From assembly GCA_027295475.1 (NCBI GenBank), contig JAPUKV010000045.1, positions 1 to 15,154 of the forward strand: a DNA stretch of 15,154 nt, read 5' to 3'. This DNA is from Pseudomonadota bacterium (GTDB taxonomy: Bacteria; Pseudomonadota; Gammaproteobacteria; Woeseiales; Woeseiaceae). A program made the position numbers and the translations under genes. Each line of letters opens with the position of its first letter. The first letter of the stretch is position 1. The notes beneath the pieces were generated by a model, which saw only the letters and a program-made list of their open reading frames with translations, was not told where the DNA came from and did no database searches. This document shows positions 8,042 to 14,510 of the stretch, piece by piece.

Positions 8042-8724
8042 AAAACCTGCTTATGCTGCTGCTGTTGGCGAATATTCTCTACTTTATTTGGGGGCTTTTC
8101 GTCGATGAGCCGCCAGAGGCCGGTGTAGAAATCTCGAATGAATCGGATCTCGGCCCGCCACTGGAAATTTCCAGAACAAAAATTGCCGAGGCAGCAACCA
8201 GCGTTGGTGCCGTTCTCGGCTCTGGTAAACCTTCCGACCTTGCCGCGGTAGTCGGTCGTTCATGTGTGACTCTCGGGCCGTTTACGACGACCACACTTGC
8301 CAGCGGAGCGATGGCCGAATATGAAAAGCAGGGCATGCGCGCCAGTATCCGGAGGACTCAGGGTCAGGTATTCATTGGTCACTGGGTGCAAATCCGAAAT
8401 ATCGAGAATCGCGAAACCGGAAATGTCATGCTCGGCAAATTAAAGGAAGGCGGGCTCGGTGATGCATACCTCGTGCCCACAGAGGATGATGGACTAAAAA
8501 TTTCTCTCGGGCTCTTTGGCGAAATGAGCCGGGCAGAACGAGTGGAATTGCAGGCGAAATCGCTGGGCCTTCCGGCTGACATCACACCACGCATGCGTGA
8601 AGGCACCGTATTTTTTGTTGATATCGGCCTGCCTCCCGGCAAGGGTGCCGGCAACATGATTGAAAAATACGGTGAGGACAGAGTCCTGCTAAGGAATGCG
8701 GCGACCTGCCCGCGCTCGCGCTGA
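8038..8724 (+). CDS. SPOR-domain membrane protein
   Basis: A 228-residue protein with one N-terminal membrane helix (residues ~3-21), no lipobox, an acidic linker, and a region resembling the SPOR peptidoglycan-binding domain (~76-160: CVTLGPF, then HWVQI, GDAYLV and ISLGLF). SPOR domains bind denuded glycan strands and often bring proteins to the division septum. A hypothetical protein with a SPOR domain commonly follows coaX in gammaproteobacteria, so position supports the call. Residues after ~160 show a second, weaker beta-alpha pattern. The GTG start overlaps the coaX stop by four bases (GTGA). Function is inferred only from the domain and topology; the domain call is moderately sure. 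Confidence 0.75.
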   Translation: MKNLLMLLLLANILYFIWGLFVDEPPEAGVEISNESDLGPPLEISRTKIAEAATSVGAVLGSGKPSDLAAVVGRSCVTLGPFTTTTLASGAMAEYEKQGMRASIRRTQGQVFIGHWVQIRNIENRETGNVMLGKLKEGGLGDAYLVPTEDDGLKISLGLFGEMSRAERVELQAKSLGLPADITPRMREGTVFFVDIGLPPGKGAGNMIEKYGEDRVLLRNAATCPRSR

Positions 8725-8731
8725 CAGGCAA

Positions 8732-8759
8732 AAGGTCTCTGGCGCTTCGCCCGGACCTT
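8732..8759 (+). other. Stem-loop between the SPOR gene and tRNA-Thr
   Basis: AAGGTC (8732-8737) pairs with GACCTT (8754-8759), with an inner GGCG/CGCC stem (8741-8744, 8748-8751) around a CTT loop. No T-run follows, so it is not a standard intrinsic terminator. It might stabilise the 3' end of the coaX-SPOR mRNA. Its last two bases overlap the putative -35 of the tRNA promoter. Confidence 0.4.
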
Positions 8760-8786
8760 GCTGCAACCGGCTCAAAAGAGAATAAT
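8758..8786 (+). promoter_or_regulatory. Putative sigma-70 promoter of tRNA-Thr
   Basis: TTGCTG (8758-8763) and AATAAT (8781-8786) are separated by exactly 17 bases. The -10 differs from consensus at one position; the -35 keeps the TTG. Transcription would start near 8793, about 13 bases before the mature tRNA. Confidence 0.55.
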
Positions 8787-8805
8787 TCGCTTCCTGTTGA
8801 ACAAT

Positions 8806-8881
8806 GCCGGTATAGCTCAGTTGGTAGAGCAGGGGTTTTGTAAACCTCAGGTCCGCGGTTCGAATCCGTGTGCCGGCACCA
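8806..8881 (+). tRNA. tRNA-Thr (anticodon TGT)
   Basis: A complete 76-base cloverleaf with encoded CCA. The acceptor stem is GCCGGTA/TGCCGGC (one T-G pair), the D arm is GCTC/GAGC, and the anticodon stem GGGGT/ACCTC holds loop TTTGTAA with anticodon TGT at 8839-8841, reading ACA and related threonine codons. The T arm is CGCGG/CCGTG with TTCGAAT. Its place after birA-coaX matches E. coli thrU, which has the same anticodon. The tRNA-Tyr, tRNA-Gly, second tRNA-Thr and tuf genes that follow in E. coli are not here. Confidence 0.97.
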
Positions 8882-8921
8882 ATTCAAAAAGGGAGCCGCA
8901 AGGACCCTCTTTTTGAATTGG
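8879..8921 (+). terminator. Terminator hairpin directly abutting tRNA-Thr, including its CCA
   Basis: Bases 8879-8891 (starting with the tRNA CCA) pair perfectly over 13 bases with 8909-8921. After a bulged T (8908) and a short mismatch, two further GG/CC steps close a GCAA (GNRA) tetraloop at 8898-8901. The right arm carries CTTTTTG and the left arm CAAAAAG, so it can act as an intrinsic terminator with its U-tract inside the lower stem. It has no long T-run beyond the stem. Confidence 0.75.
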
Positions 8922-8942
8922 AAAGACATAGGATTCACGCGG

Positions 8943-8967
8943 AGTGGCAGAGTCACAGTTTGCCACT
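8943..8967. repeat. Short inverted repeat in the tRNA-distal spacer
   Basis: AGTGGCA (8943-8949) and TGCCACT (8961-8967) are perfect inverted repeats around an 11-base loop. They lie between the tRNA terminator and the dehydrogenase remnant. Nothing else marks their role; they could be a recombination or protein-binding site, or chance. Confidence 0.3.
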
Positions 8968-8983
8968 AACCGGATACGCTCGT

Positions 8984-9088
8984 ATTGGCGGTGTCAAGGA
9001 ATCCGGGCAGGGGCGCGATGGATCCAAATACGGCATGGACGATTACCTCGAAATCAAATACATGTGCATGGGTGGCATCGATAGATAG
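8984..9088 (+). pseudogene. C-terminal remnant of succinate-semialdehyde dehydrogenase (GabD-like)
   Basis: One frame encodes about 34 residues ending in a TAG stop. They contain [16 protein letters not shown] and [13 protein letters not shown], closely matching the extreme C-terminus of NADP-dependent succinate-semialdehyde dehydrogenase (E. coli GabD ends with a very similar [14 protein letters not shown] segment). Upstream of the GGVK, the frame runs into unrelated sequence and back into the tRNA, and there is no dehydrogenase catalytic domain. This is therefore the tail of a deleted or interrupted gene. The preserved reading frame and stop suggest a fairly recent event. It is very unlikely to be translated into anything functional. 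Confidence 0.85.
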
Positions 9089-9310
9089 AAGCGTGGAGCC
9101 GCGACTGTGGCCTCGCTAAATCTCCCTCGGCATCCATGCCTCGGTCGAATCGGGCTCCGCTGGCTTTGGCGTCCTGCGTCGCTACGCTTTGCACGACGCT
9201 TGAGCACAGTCCCGCCTCCACACCTCAGACATTTCGAGTGCAGGTCCGATTCTGGCTAGTTTTAATTGGCCCCCGTCGTATACTGATGCCTGACGAGGGG
9301 GCTATAAGCG
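9089..9310. other. Gene-free spacer between dehydrogenase remnant and Ada-AlkA gene
   Basis: No convincing reading frame is present. The stretch holds an inverted-repeat-bounded segment (9093-9221) and, before the next gene, TATACT (9279-9284) as a possible -10 without a good -35. GAGGGG (about 9295-9300) probably serves as ribosome-binding site for ATG 9311. Confidence 0.5.
9093..9221. repeat. Imperfect terminal inverted repeats bounding ~129 bases (possible MITE-like element)
   Basis: Bases 9093-9110 (GTGGAGCCGCGACTGTGG) match the reverse complement of 9204-9221 at 15 of 18 positions. Between them lie smaller palindromic pieces, for example GCGTC...GACGC near 9175-9198 and CCTCGGCATCCATGCCTCGG near 9124-9143. 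No coding capacity and no obvious target-site duplication are seen. It could be a non-autonomous miniature element, a dispersed structured repeat, or a single large cruciform. Copy number elsewhere is unknown. Confidence 0.45.
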
Positions 9311-10801
9311 ATGTTCAGTACGGAAATCTGCGAACGAGCGAGGCTGGCGCGAGACGCCCGTTTCGACGGCCAGTTTTTTGTCGGCGTAAAAACGACCGGC
9401 ATATATTGTCGGCCGATTTGCCCTGCAGTCGCACCTAAAAGCGAAAACGTTTTGTTTTACCCGAGCGCTGCCGCTGCCAGCGAAGCGGGTTTCAGGCCAT
9501 GCCTGAGATGCCGGCCCGAGTGTGCACCGGGCACGCCCGCATGGGGCGGAACGTCGACCACAGTGCGGCGCGGCTTGAGACTAATCGCCGGCGGTGCGCT
9601 TGACGACGGTGACGTAGAGGAACTCGCTGACAGGCTTGGAGTAACGAGCCGACATCTTCGCCGGCTATTTACGAAACACCTGGGTGCGTCTCCCGTGGCG
9701 GTCGCACATACACAGCGACTGCATTTCGCGAAGCGCCTGATCGATGAAACGGAGTTACCGATGAGCCACGTTTCGTCAGCTGCCGGCTACGGCAGCATCA
9801 GGCGATTCAACGATACGTTCAAGAAAACATACGGTCGGGCGCCAAGGGAGCTCAGGAAGTTTGGTGAAGAATCGATTGTCAACGGCAACGCGGTGACATT
9901 GTCGGTACGGCTTCCTTATCGAAAACCGTTTAGCTGGCCAGCCATGCTGGAGTTCTTTGCCGGCCGTGCGACGCCTGGCGTCGAGTCTGTGACCGGCGAT
10001 ACCTATCGACGAACGATTTCGTTGGGTGACAGACATGGCGTTATCGCGGTCAGTCCGGCAGGCTCGAAAAAGCTGTCGGCATATCTCATGCTGACAATAC
10101 AGTGCGTCGATACCGGCGCCCTGTTCGAGATAGTGCAACGCTCGCGGGAGATGTTCGATCTTGATGCGCCGATTGGCGAAATTAGTACTACACTGAAGAG
10201 AGACGAATTGCTGCAAGGCTTAATCCGAAAATCTCCGGGCATGCGTGTGCCCGGCGCCTGGGACGGATTCGAATTGATGATCCGCGCGATACTCGGCCAG
10301 CAAATTTCGGTCAAGGCGGCGACCACACTGGCCGGACGAATTGCCGATCAGTATGGCGAGAGGCTTAGCCTGTCGGATGAGTCAGGAGACGTCGGGCTGC
10401 GGCGCATATTTCCGTCGGCCGACCGGTTGAGGCACGCGCGATTCAGCAATATCGGGCTGGTCAGGAGTCGTGCGGAGACGATTCGCCGGGTCGCGGCTGC
10501 CGCGGCCGATGGCGACCTGAATTTTGACGTAACACAGGAGCCTGAAGACTTCTGCAGAAGCCTGACATCCATCAAGGGTGTGGGAGACTGGACGGCACAA
10601 TACGTTGCCATGCGCGTGTTGAAGAACCCGGACGCTTTTCCTTCCTCGGACCTCGGTCTCCTGAAGGCCGTGGATTTAATCGGCAACCAGACCGGGCGCA
10701 CAACGCCAGCAGAGCTTTTGCGGCGGGCCGAGTCCTGGCGCCCCTGGCGGGCATATGCCGCACTATTGTTGTGGAGTTCCCTTGCGAACTCCGGAGGATA
10801 A
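9311..10801 (+). CDS. Ada-type sensor/AraC regulator fused to AlkA-type 3-methyladenine DNA glycosylase
   Basis: A 496-residue three-part protein. (i) Ada N-terminal domain (1-~78) with zinc cysteines C33, C37, C64 and C67, spaced like E. coli Ada C38/C42/C69/C72; C33 should accept methyl groups from DNA phosphotriesters. (ii) AraC-type helix-turn-helix region (~84-183), with the second helix pair around SSAAGYGSIRRFNDTFKKTYG. (iii) AlkA N-terminal and HhH-GPD glycosylase domains (~194-490) with RAILGQQISVKAA, the helix-hairpin-helix IKGVGDWTAQYV (421-432) and catalytic D447 in FPSSDLGLLKA; it removes alkylated purines. The protein can thus sense methyl damage, activate transcription and repair DNA. 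ATG 9311 follows a GAGGGG site. The stop codon overlaps the ribosome-binding region of the next gene. This fused arrangement is known in many proteobacteria. Confidence 0.94.
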   Translation: MFSTEICERARLARDARFDGQFFVGVKTTGIYCRPICPAVAPKSENVLFYPSAAAASEAGFRPCLRCRPECAPGTPAWGGTSTTVRRGLRLIAGGALDDGDVEELADRLGVTSRHLRRLFTKHLGASPVAVAHTQRLHFAKRLIDETELPMSHVSSAAGYGSIRRFNDTFKKTYGRAPRELRKFGEESIVNGNAVTLSVRLPYRKPFSWPAMLEFFAGRATPGVESVTGDTYRRTISLGDRHGVIAVSPAGSKKLSAYLMLTIQCVDTGALFEIVQRSREMFDLDAPIGEISTTLKRDELLQGLIRKSPGMRVPGAWDGFELMIRAILGQQISVKAATTLAGRIADQYGERLSLSDESGDVGLRRIFPSADRLRHARFSNIGLVRSRAETIRRVAAAAADGDLNFDVTQEPEDFCRSLTSIKGVGDWTAQYVAMRVLKNPDAFPSSDLGLLKAVDLIGNQTGRTTPAELLRRAESWRPWRAYAALLLWSSLANSGG

Positions 10802-10805
10802 AACG

Positions 10806-11303
10806 ATGTATTACTGTTATCTCGACACTCCGATCGGCGATCTGTTGCTTGCCGGCGACGACGATGCGCTTTGCCTGGTCGGTTTTCCCGAGGGCTCGAT
10901 GCGCAGGGAGCCGGAGCCGGACTGGATCTACTCCGAGAAACCGTTCGGCGACGTGCGCGAGCAACTGGCCGCCTATTTTGACGGAAATCTGCATTCATTT
11001 GACCTTCGTCTGCGACCGGACGGCACCGAGTTCCAAAGAAAAGTTCTCGATGAATTGCAGAAGATCCCCTATGGAACCACAGCATCTTACGGCGATATCG
11101 CAAAGAGGATAGGTAACCCGAAGGCGGTTCGGGCCGTTGGTGCGGCAAACGGGCGCAACCCTATCCCGATCATCATTCCCTGTCATCGCGTAATCGGGAG
11201 CAGCGGCGACCTGGTAGGTTTTGGCGGTGGCCTTCCGACCAAAGAAGCGCTGCTGCGCCACGAAATGGAGCACAGCCAGTTTCCACACGTCGTCCAGGGA
11301 TAA
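10806..11303 (+). CDS. Methylated-DNA--protein-cysteine methyltransferase (Ogt/AdaB type)
   Basis: A 165-residue suicide repair protein that moves the alkyl group from O6-alkylguanine in DNA to its own cysteine. The active-site motif PCHRVIG places the acceptor at C126. Other family features are FQRKVLDELQKIPYGTTASY (77-96), RAVGAANGRNPIPIIIP with arginine R109 in the recognition helix, and GDLVGFGGGLPTKEALLRHE near the end. ATG 10806 is preceded by GGAGG (10793-10797), which overlaps the upstream stop codon, so translation is probably coupled to the Ada-AlkA gene. The upstream protein lacks an O6-methylguanine transferase domain, so this gene completes the adaptive-response set as a separate polypeptide. 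Confidence 0.95.
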   Translation: MYYCYLDTPIGDLLLAGDDDALCLVGFPEGSMRREPEPDWIYSEKPFGDVREQLAAYFDGNLHSFDLRLRPDGTEFQRKVLDELQKIPYGTTASYGDIAKRIGNPKAVRAVGAANGRNPIPIIIPCHRVIGSSGDLVGFGGGLPTKEALLRHEMEHSQFPHVVQG

Positions 11304-11328
11304 TCGTCGACAAGCCTTCTTGTAAGTC

Positions 11329-11988
11329 GTGCGCAGAAACGCAGATTTTGCAGTAAAGGCGGTCGTAGTTCCGAAGGATTCGGACTGGGTCTGCTCGCCC
11401 GAATCGGGCGTGGACCGGCTGATGCTCGACCGAATTGGTGGCGAGGTCGCGCGCGCGACCAGCCTGGTCAGGTATGCGCCGGGCAGCTCGTTTCCGCGCC
11501 ACAAACATGACGCCGGCGAGGAGTTCCTGGTTCTCGACGGCGTTTTTTCCGATGAACAGGCCGACTATGCGGTTGGCACATACGTTCGAAACCCGCCGGG
11601 CTCCGGGCATTCGCCACACAGCGAGAGCGGCTGCAGGATTCTCGTAAAACTGCGCCAATTCGACCCGCGGGACTTGTCACATGTCGTGGTCGATGCATCA
11701 CACAGTACTGCCTGGCTGAACGCGTCCGGTACGGCTGCAAACCTCCTTGAGCTACATGAGTTTGGCAGCGAGCGCGTCGTGATGATTCGGCTCGCGGAAG
11801 GCGAGCCGTTTCCGTTTGCTTCCGATCCCGGCGGTATAGAAATTCTGGTGATCAGTGGCTCGATCAATGACGAAGGCACTGAATTGGCGGCGGAATCCTG
11901 GCTCAGGTTTCCGGCCAGTCAGGAGAATCGGCTGGTCGCGTCATCAGACAGTTTGCTTTGGGTCAAGCGGGGACACCTGCCCTCATAA
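11329..11988 (+). CDS. ChrR-like cupin-domain protein
   Basis: A 219-residue protein with two cupin barrels resembling the C-terminal domain of the anti-sigma factor ChrR. The first barrel has TSLVRYAPGSSFPRHKH, GEEFLVLDGVFSDE and RNPPGSGHSPHS. Likely metal ligands are H58, H60, E64 and H94, in the spacing of the zinc site reported for Rhodobacter ChrR. The N-terminal zinc-binding anti-sigma domain (ZAS) is absent, so it should not sequester a sigma factor by the ChrR mechanism. The second barrel (~135-215) is poorer in ligands. GTG 11329 lies 25 bases after the methyltransferase stop, which suggests the same operon. GTG is preferred because residues 10-45 already match the cupin family. Its role is unknown; a sensor or enzyme dealing with reactive electrophiles is possible. 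Confidence 0.78.
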   Translation: MRRNADFAVKAVVVPKDSDWVCSPESGVDRLMLDRIGGEVARATSLVRYAPGSSFPRHKHDAGEEFLVLDGVFSDEQADYAVGTYVRNPPGSGHSPHSESGCRILVKLRQFDPRDLSHVVVDASHSTAWLNASGTAANLLELHEFGSERVVMIRLAEGEPFPFASDPGGIEILVISGSINDEGTELAAESWLRFPASQENRLVASSDSLLWVKRGHLPS

Positions 11989-12645
11989 AATTCTGCCCTG
12001 CAATGACCGAAGAGCATCCGATGGTTCGACTCCCGGCAGAACGCGATCGTCGCTCTGTAATTGTCCGAACCTTGAGGTGACCGGCAGCACGCCGGCCCAG
12101 ATCGGAATGCTGTAATCCTCGTCTTCATCGTCAGGCATGCCCAAAGATATTTTCGCCGACGCGGCATCAATCTGCATTGCAATCACGCCGGTCATCTTGA
12201 TTTCATTTTCGTGCGAGTCTCTGACCTCGGCCCAGCGTCCCGGAATGGTGTGCTCGCTGATCATTCTCATGCCGTGGAGCTTATCTTCCCTCGTCTGCAA
12301 AATTCGCGGCGCGCCGAACAGCGTCACCGATCGATAATTCATTGAGGAATTGAACGTGGACCGCGCGATGACAATGCCGTCGAGCAACGTCACGTTGACG
12401 CAGGCCTGCTCAGTCTCCTCCAGTAACCGGATAATTCGTGCTTTTTGAGCACCGTGCAGGAAGAGTGTTTCACCTTCGCGCCCGTAAATCATCGGCACGA
12501 CGACCGGTGACCCGTCCTGTACAAATGCCACGAATGCAACGAGACCAACGTCGAGGATCTGGTGAACAGTCGATTTCTCGTAGTGCGATTTCTCCCTGAG
12601 TTGGCGGACTTTATTTCGTTTGTTGATGGAATATGAGCTTGTCAC
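11983..12645 (-). CDS. Pyridoxamine 5'-phosphate oxidase-family (split-barrel flavin-binding) protein
   Basis: A 220-residue protein of the FMN-binding split-barrel superfamily, nearest to the NimA-like/COG3467 group. The opening KVRQLREKSHYEKSTVHQILD and the following DGSPVVVPMIYGREGETLFLHGAQKAR are characteristic, as is the RSVTLFGAPRIL strand. Members bind FMN, F420 or haem; some reduce nitroimidazoles, but most are uncharacterised, so no reaction is assigned. It is not PdxH, since the pyridoxal-phosphate synthesis motifs are missing. The GTG start at 12645 is 15 bases downstream of the SLC13 stop, and AAAGGA overlapping that stop may serve as ribosome-binding site, so the two genes are likely one operon. 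The 3' end overlaps the converging cupin gene by six bases. Confidence 0.85.
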   Translation of the reverse strand: MTSSYSINKRNKVRQLREKSHYEKSTVHQILDVGLVAFVAFVQDGSPVVVPMIYGREGETLFLHGAQKARIIRLLEETEQACVNVTLLDGIVIARSTFNSSMNYRSVTLFGAPRILQTREDKLHGMRMISEHTIPGRWAEVRDSHENEIKMTGVIAMQIDAASAKISLGMPDDEDEDYSIPIWAGVLPVTSRFGQLQSDDRVLPGVEPSDALRSLQGRIL

Positions 12646-12660
12646 TGCGACTTCAATCCT

Positions 12661-14127
12661 TTAGAGAAATCTCGGCGCCAAAACGAGGGCCACGAGAGAA
12701 ACCAAAAGGATACCGATCAGGTTCAGGGCCATACCGGCTCTCGCCATTTTCGGGATTGTAAGCAGGCCAGACCCGAATACGATCGCGTTGGGCGGTGTCG
12801 CAACCGGCAACATGAACGCACAGCTCGCCGCGAGCGTTACGGGAACAAGGAGCAGGATCGGATCATAGCCCGCCTCCAGCGCGATCGCTCCAACCACAGG
12901 CATGAAAGTTGCCGTCGTTGCGATGTTGCTCGTCAGTTCGGTCAGGAAAATAATCATCGTCGCGACGATGAGGACGAGTATGGCGATCGGCAGCATACCG
13001 ATGTCGTGCAGGCTGCCGCCAAGCCATGTCGCCAGCCCGGTTCGAGAAACCGCCGCGGCGAGTGTCAGGCCGCCACCGAACAACAATAGAATGGACCATG
13101 GCAGTTTTTCTATGTGTTTCCAGCGAATCAGCAGCGGGTCTTCCTGGTCGCCACTCGGTATCAGGAACAGTGCAATCGCTCCGGCCATGGCGATGCCGGA
13201 GTCGTCCAGCGCTTCGAGGCCGGGAAATTTCGTGAGTAAAGGCCGAAAAATCCAGGTAAGGGCCAGGGCGACGAAGATAATACTGACCCGCTTTTCCGGA
13301 ACCGTAATCGGCCCCATATCATCCTTCATCTGCCTGAGCACTGCCCGGCCTTCGTGAGAGTTCTTGAAATTCACCTTGAATACCAATCGGGTCAGCGTAA
13401 GCCATGCAAGCGGCAACATAACCGCGCTCAACGGCAGACCCACCATCATCCAACTGGTGAAATCGATCTCAGTTCCATAGTTCTCCAGCATGAAGGCTGC
13501 CATCATCGCGTTTGGCGCAGTGCCGACGAGCGTGGACATTCCCCCAATAGTCGCTGCGTATGCAACGCCGAGCAGCAGTGCATATTGAAAGTCCTTTTTC
13601 TCCCGTTCATTTAGGCCTTCCACGGAACGGTGAATGACGGACACGATCGATACCGAGATCGGCAACAGCATCATCGTGGTGGACGTATTCATCACCCACA
13701 TACTGAGCAGGGCACTGGCGAGCATAAAGCCACCGATCAGCGACGCACCGTTGTCACCGGCAAACTGCAGAACATTTAGCGCGATGCGCCGAGGCAGGTT
13801 CCAGCGTTGCATTGCAAGCGCCACCATGAAACCGCCGAGGAAAAGAAAAATGACCTTATTGGCGAAGGGTGCGGCCGTGTCGTGAATACTCGCGATGCCC
13901 AGTATCGGAAAAAACACCAGGGGCAATAGCGCGGTGACGGCGATTGGCACGGCTTCCGTCGCCCACCAAACCGCCATCAGTACGCCCATTGCGGCCGTGC
14001 GCCAGGCAGCATCAGTCAAAGCATCGGGCGGACCTGCGATCAATATCAGAATTGCGGCGGCCGGGCCCAGCCATAGCCCGATTTGTTGATGCCTCGCGCG
14101 CCCATTGCCGATGTTTGTTGCCGTCAC
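12661..14127 (-). CDS. SLC13/DASS-family sodium:carboxylate (or anion) symporter
   Basis: A 488-residue polytopic inner-membrane transporter of the divalent anion:Na+ symporter family, which imports dicarboxylates such as succinate, malate or fumarate, or sulfate, with sodium. Two inverted repeats each carry a substrate/sodium loop: NTSTTMMLLP (147-156) in the first half, and TSNIATTATFMP (399-410), the Ser-Asn-Thr-type motif, in the second. GTAPNA (202-207) and ATPPNAIVFGSG (443-454) form the paired re-entrant sodium-site motifs. There are roughly eleven hydrophobic segments, plus the early WWATEAVPIAVTALLP signature. The start is GTG 14127, with AAGGA about eight bases upstream on this strand. 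All key loops are intact. The exact substrate is not decidable from sequence. Confidence 0.93.
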   Translation of the reverse strand: MTATNIGNGRARHQQIGLWLGPAAAILILIAGPPDALTDAAWRTAAMGVLMAVWWATEAVPIAVTALLPLVFFPILGIASIHDTAAPFANKVIFLFLGGFMVALAMQRWNLPRRIALNVLQFAGDNGASLIGGFMLASALLSMWVMNTSTTMMLLPISVSIVSVIHRSVEGLNEREKKDFQYALLLGVAYAATIGGMSTLVGTAPNAMMAAFMLENYGTEIDFTSWMMVGLPLSAVMLPLAWLTLTRLVFKVNFKNSHEGRAVLRQMKDDMGPITVPEKRVSIIFVALALTWIFRPLLTKFPGLEALDDSGIAMAGAIALFLIPSGDQEDPLLIRWKHIEKLPWSILLLFGGGLTLAAAVSRTGLATWLGGSLHDIGMLPIAILVLIVATMIIFLTELTSNIATTATFMPVVGAIALEAGYDPILLLVPVTLAASCAFMLPVATPPNAIVFGSGLLTIPKMARAGMALNLIGILLVSLVALVLAPRFL

Positions 14128-14185
14128 TCAGGTGTCCTTGCTAATGCAATAAATCACGTACTCTATGCCAAGTTCAGCGTCACGC

Positions 14186-14226
14186 CTACATCTTGTACTC
14201 AGCTCGCCTTCAGACACAAGATGTAG
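14186..14226. repeat. Perfect 11-base inverted repeat upstream of the SLC13 gene
   Basis: CTACATCTTGT (14186-14196) and ACAAGATGTAG (14216-14226) are perfect inverted repeats with a 19-base loop, 58 bases upstream of the SLC13 start on that gene's strand. They may form a hairpin in its leader RNA or be a dimeric operator. No T-run follows on either strand. Confidence 0.6.
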
Positions 14227-14238
14227 TAGCATTCCGGC

Positions 14239-14255
14239 CGTACCAAATCGGTACG
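14239..14255. repeat. Hairpin CGTACC/GGTACG
   Basis: A perfect 6-base stem around the loop AAATC, extendable by CCG/CGG after a 2x2 mismatch. It lies just beyond the 11-base inverted repeat and may belong to the same structured leader or RNA. Confidence 0.45.
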
Positions 14256-14510
14256 CACGGAGATGAGGTGTAACAACAGGCAGTATTGGCGGAGCAGCCA
14301 TGCCGGAAGCATGAATCGGCTTTTGGGCCTTGCGATACCTCTCATTGCGGAGCCCATTTTGACGCGTCTGGCGCCTGTGCCAGCCCTTGCCAGCCGATAC
14401 AGCAATCCGCAGATATCGAGAAAGGGCAGGCAGGATTAAATCGTAACATTGATGTTTGGATGATTCGTACGCTCGTTCTATCCAGGCCTGATGCACCTTT
14501 TGCTTAATAT

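Larger units (their letters stand above)
14128..14510. other. Gene-free structured region; possible untranslated RNA
   Basis: About 380 bases without a convincing gene; a minus-strand frame of ~140 codons here has no recognisable domain and an odd composition. The part next to the SLC13 start must contain that gene's promoter and leader. Several inverted repeats are present: 14186-14226, 14239-14255 (CGTACC/GGTACG), CATGC/GCATG near 14299-14313, and TGGC/GCCA near 14369-14382. A plus-strand terminator follows at 14511. This could be a noncoding RNA locus or a decayed gene. Confidence 0.4.

Noticed and set aside
8582..8956. Minus-strand frame of 124 codons across tRNA-Thr
   Set aside because: It contains the string [18 protein letters not shown], the well-known spurious product of translating the antisense of a tRNA gene; the rest is antisense to the SPOR gene and terminator.
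8850..9311. Integrated element with tRNA att sites
   Set aside because: No second copy of the tRNA 3' end, no integrase and no phage or conjugation genes are visible in the window; only the synteny break remains as evidence.
10348..11148. Minus-strand frame of 266 codons
   Set aside because: It lies entirely antisense to the Ada-AlkA and methyltransferase genes, is very rich in Arg/Ser/Pro, and has no domain.
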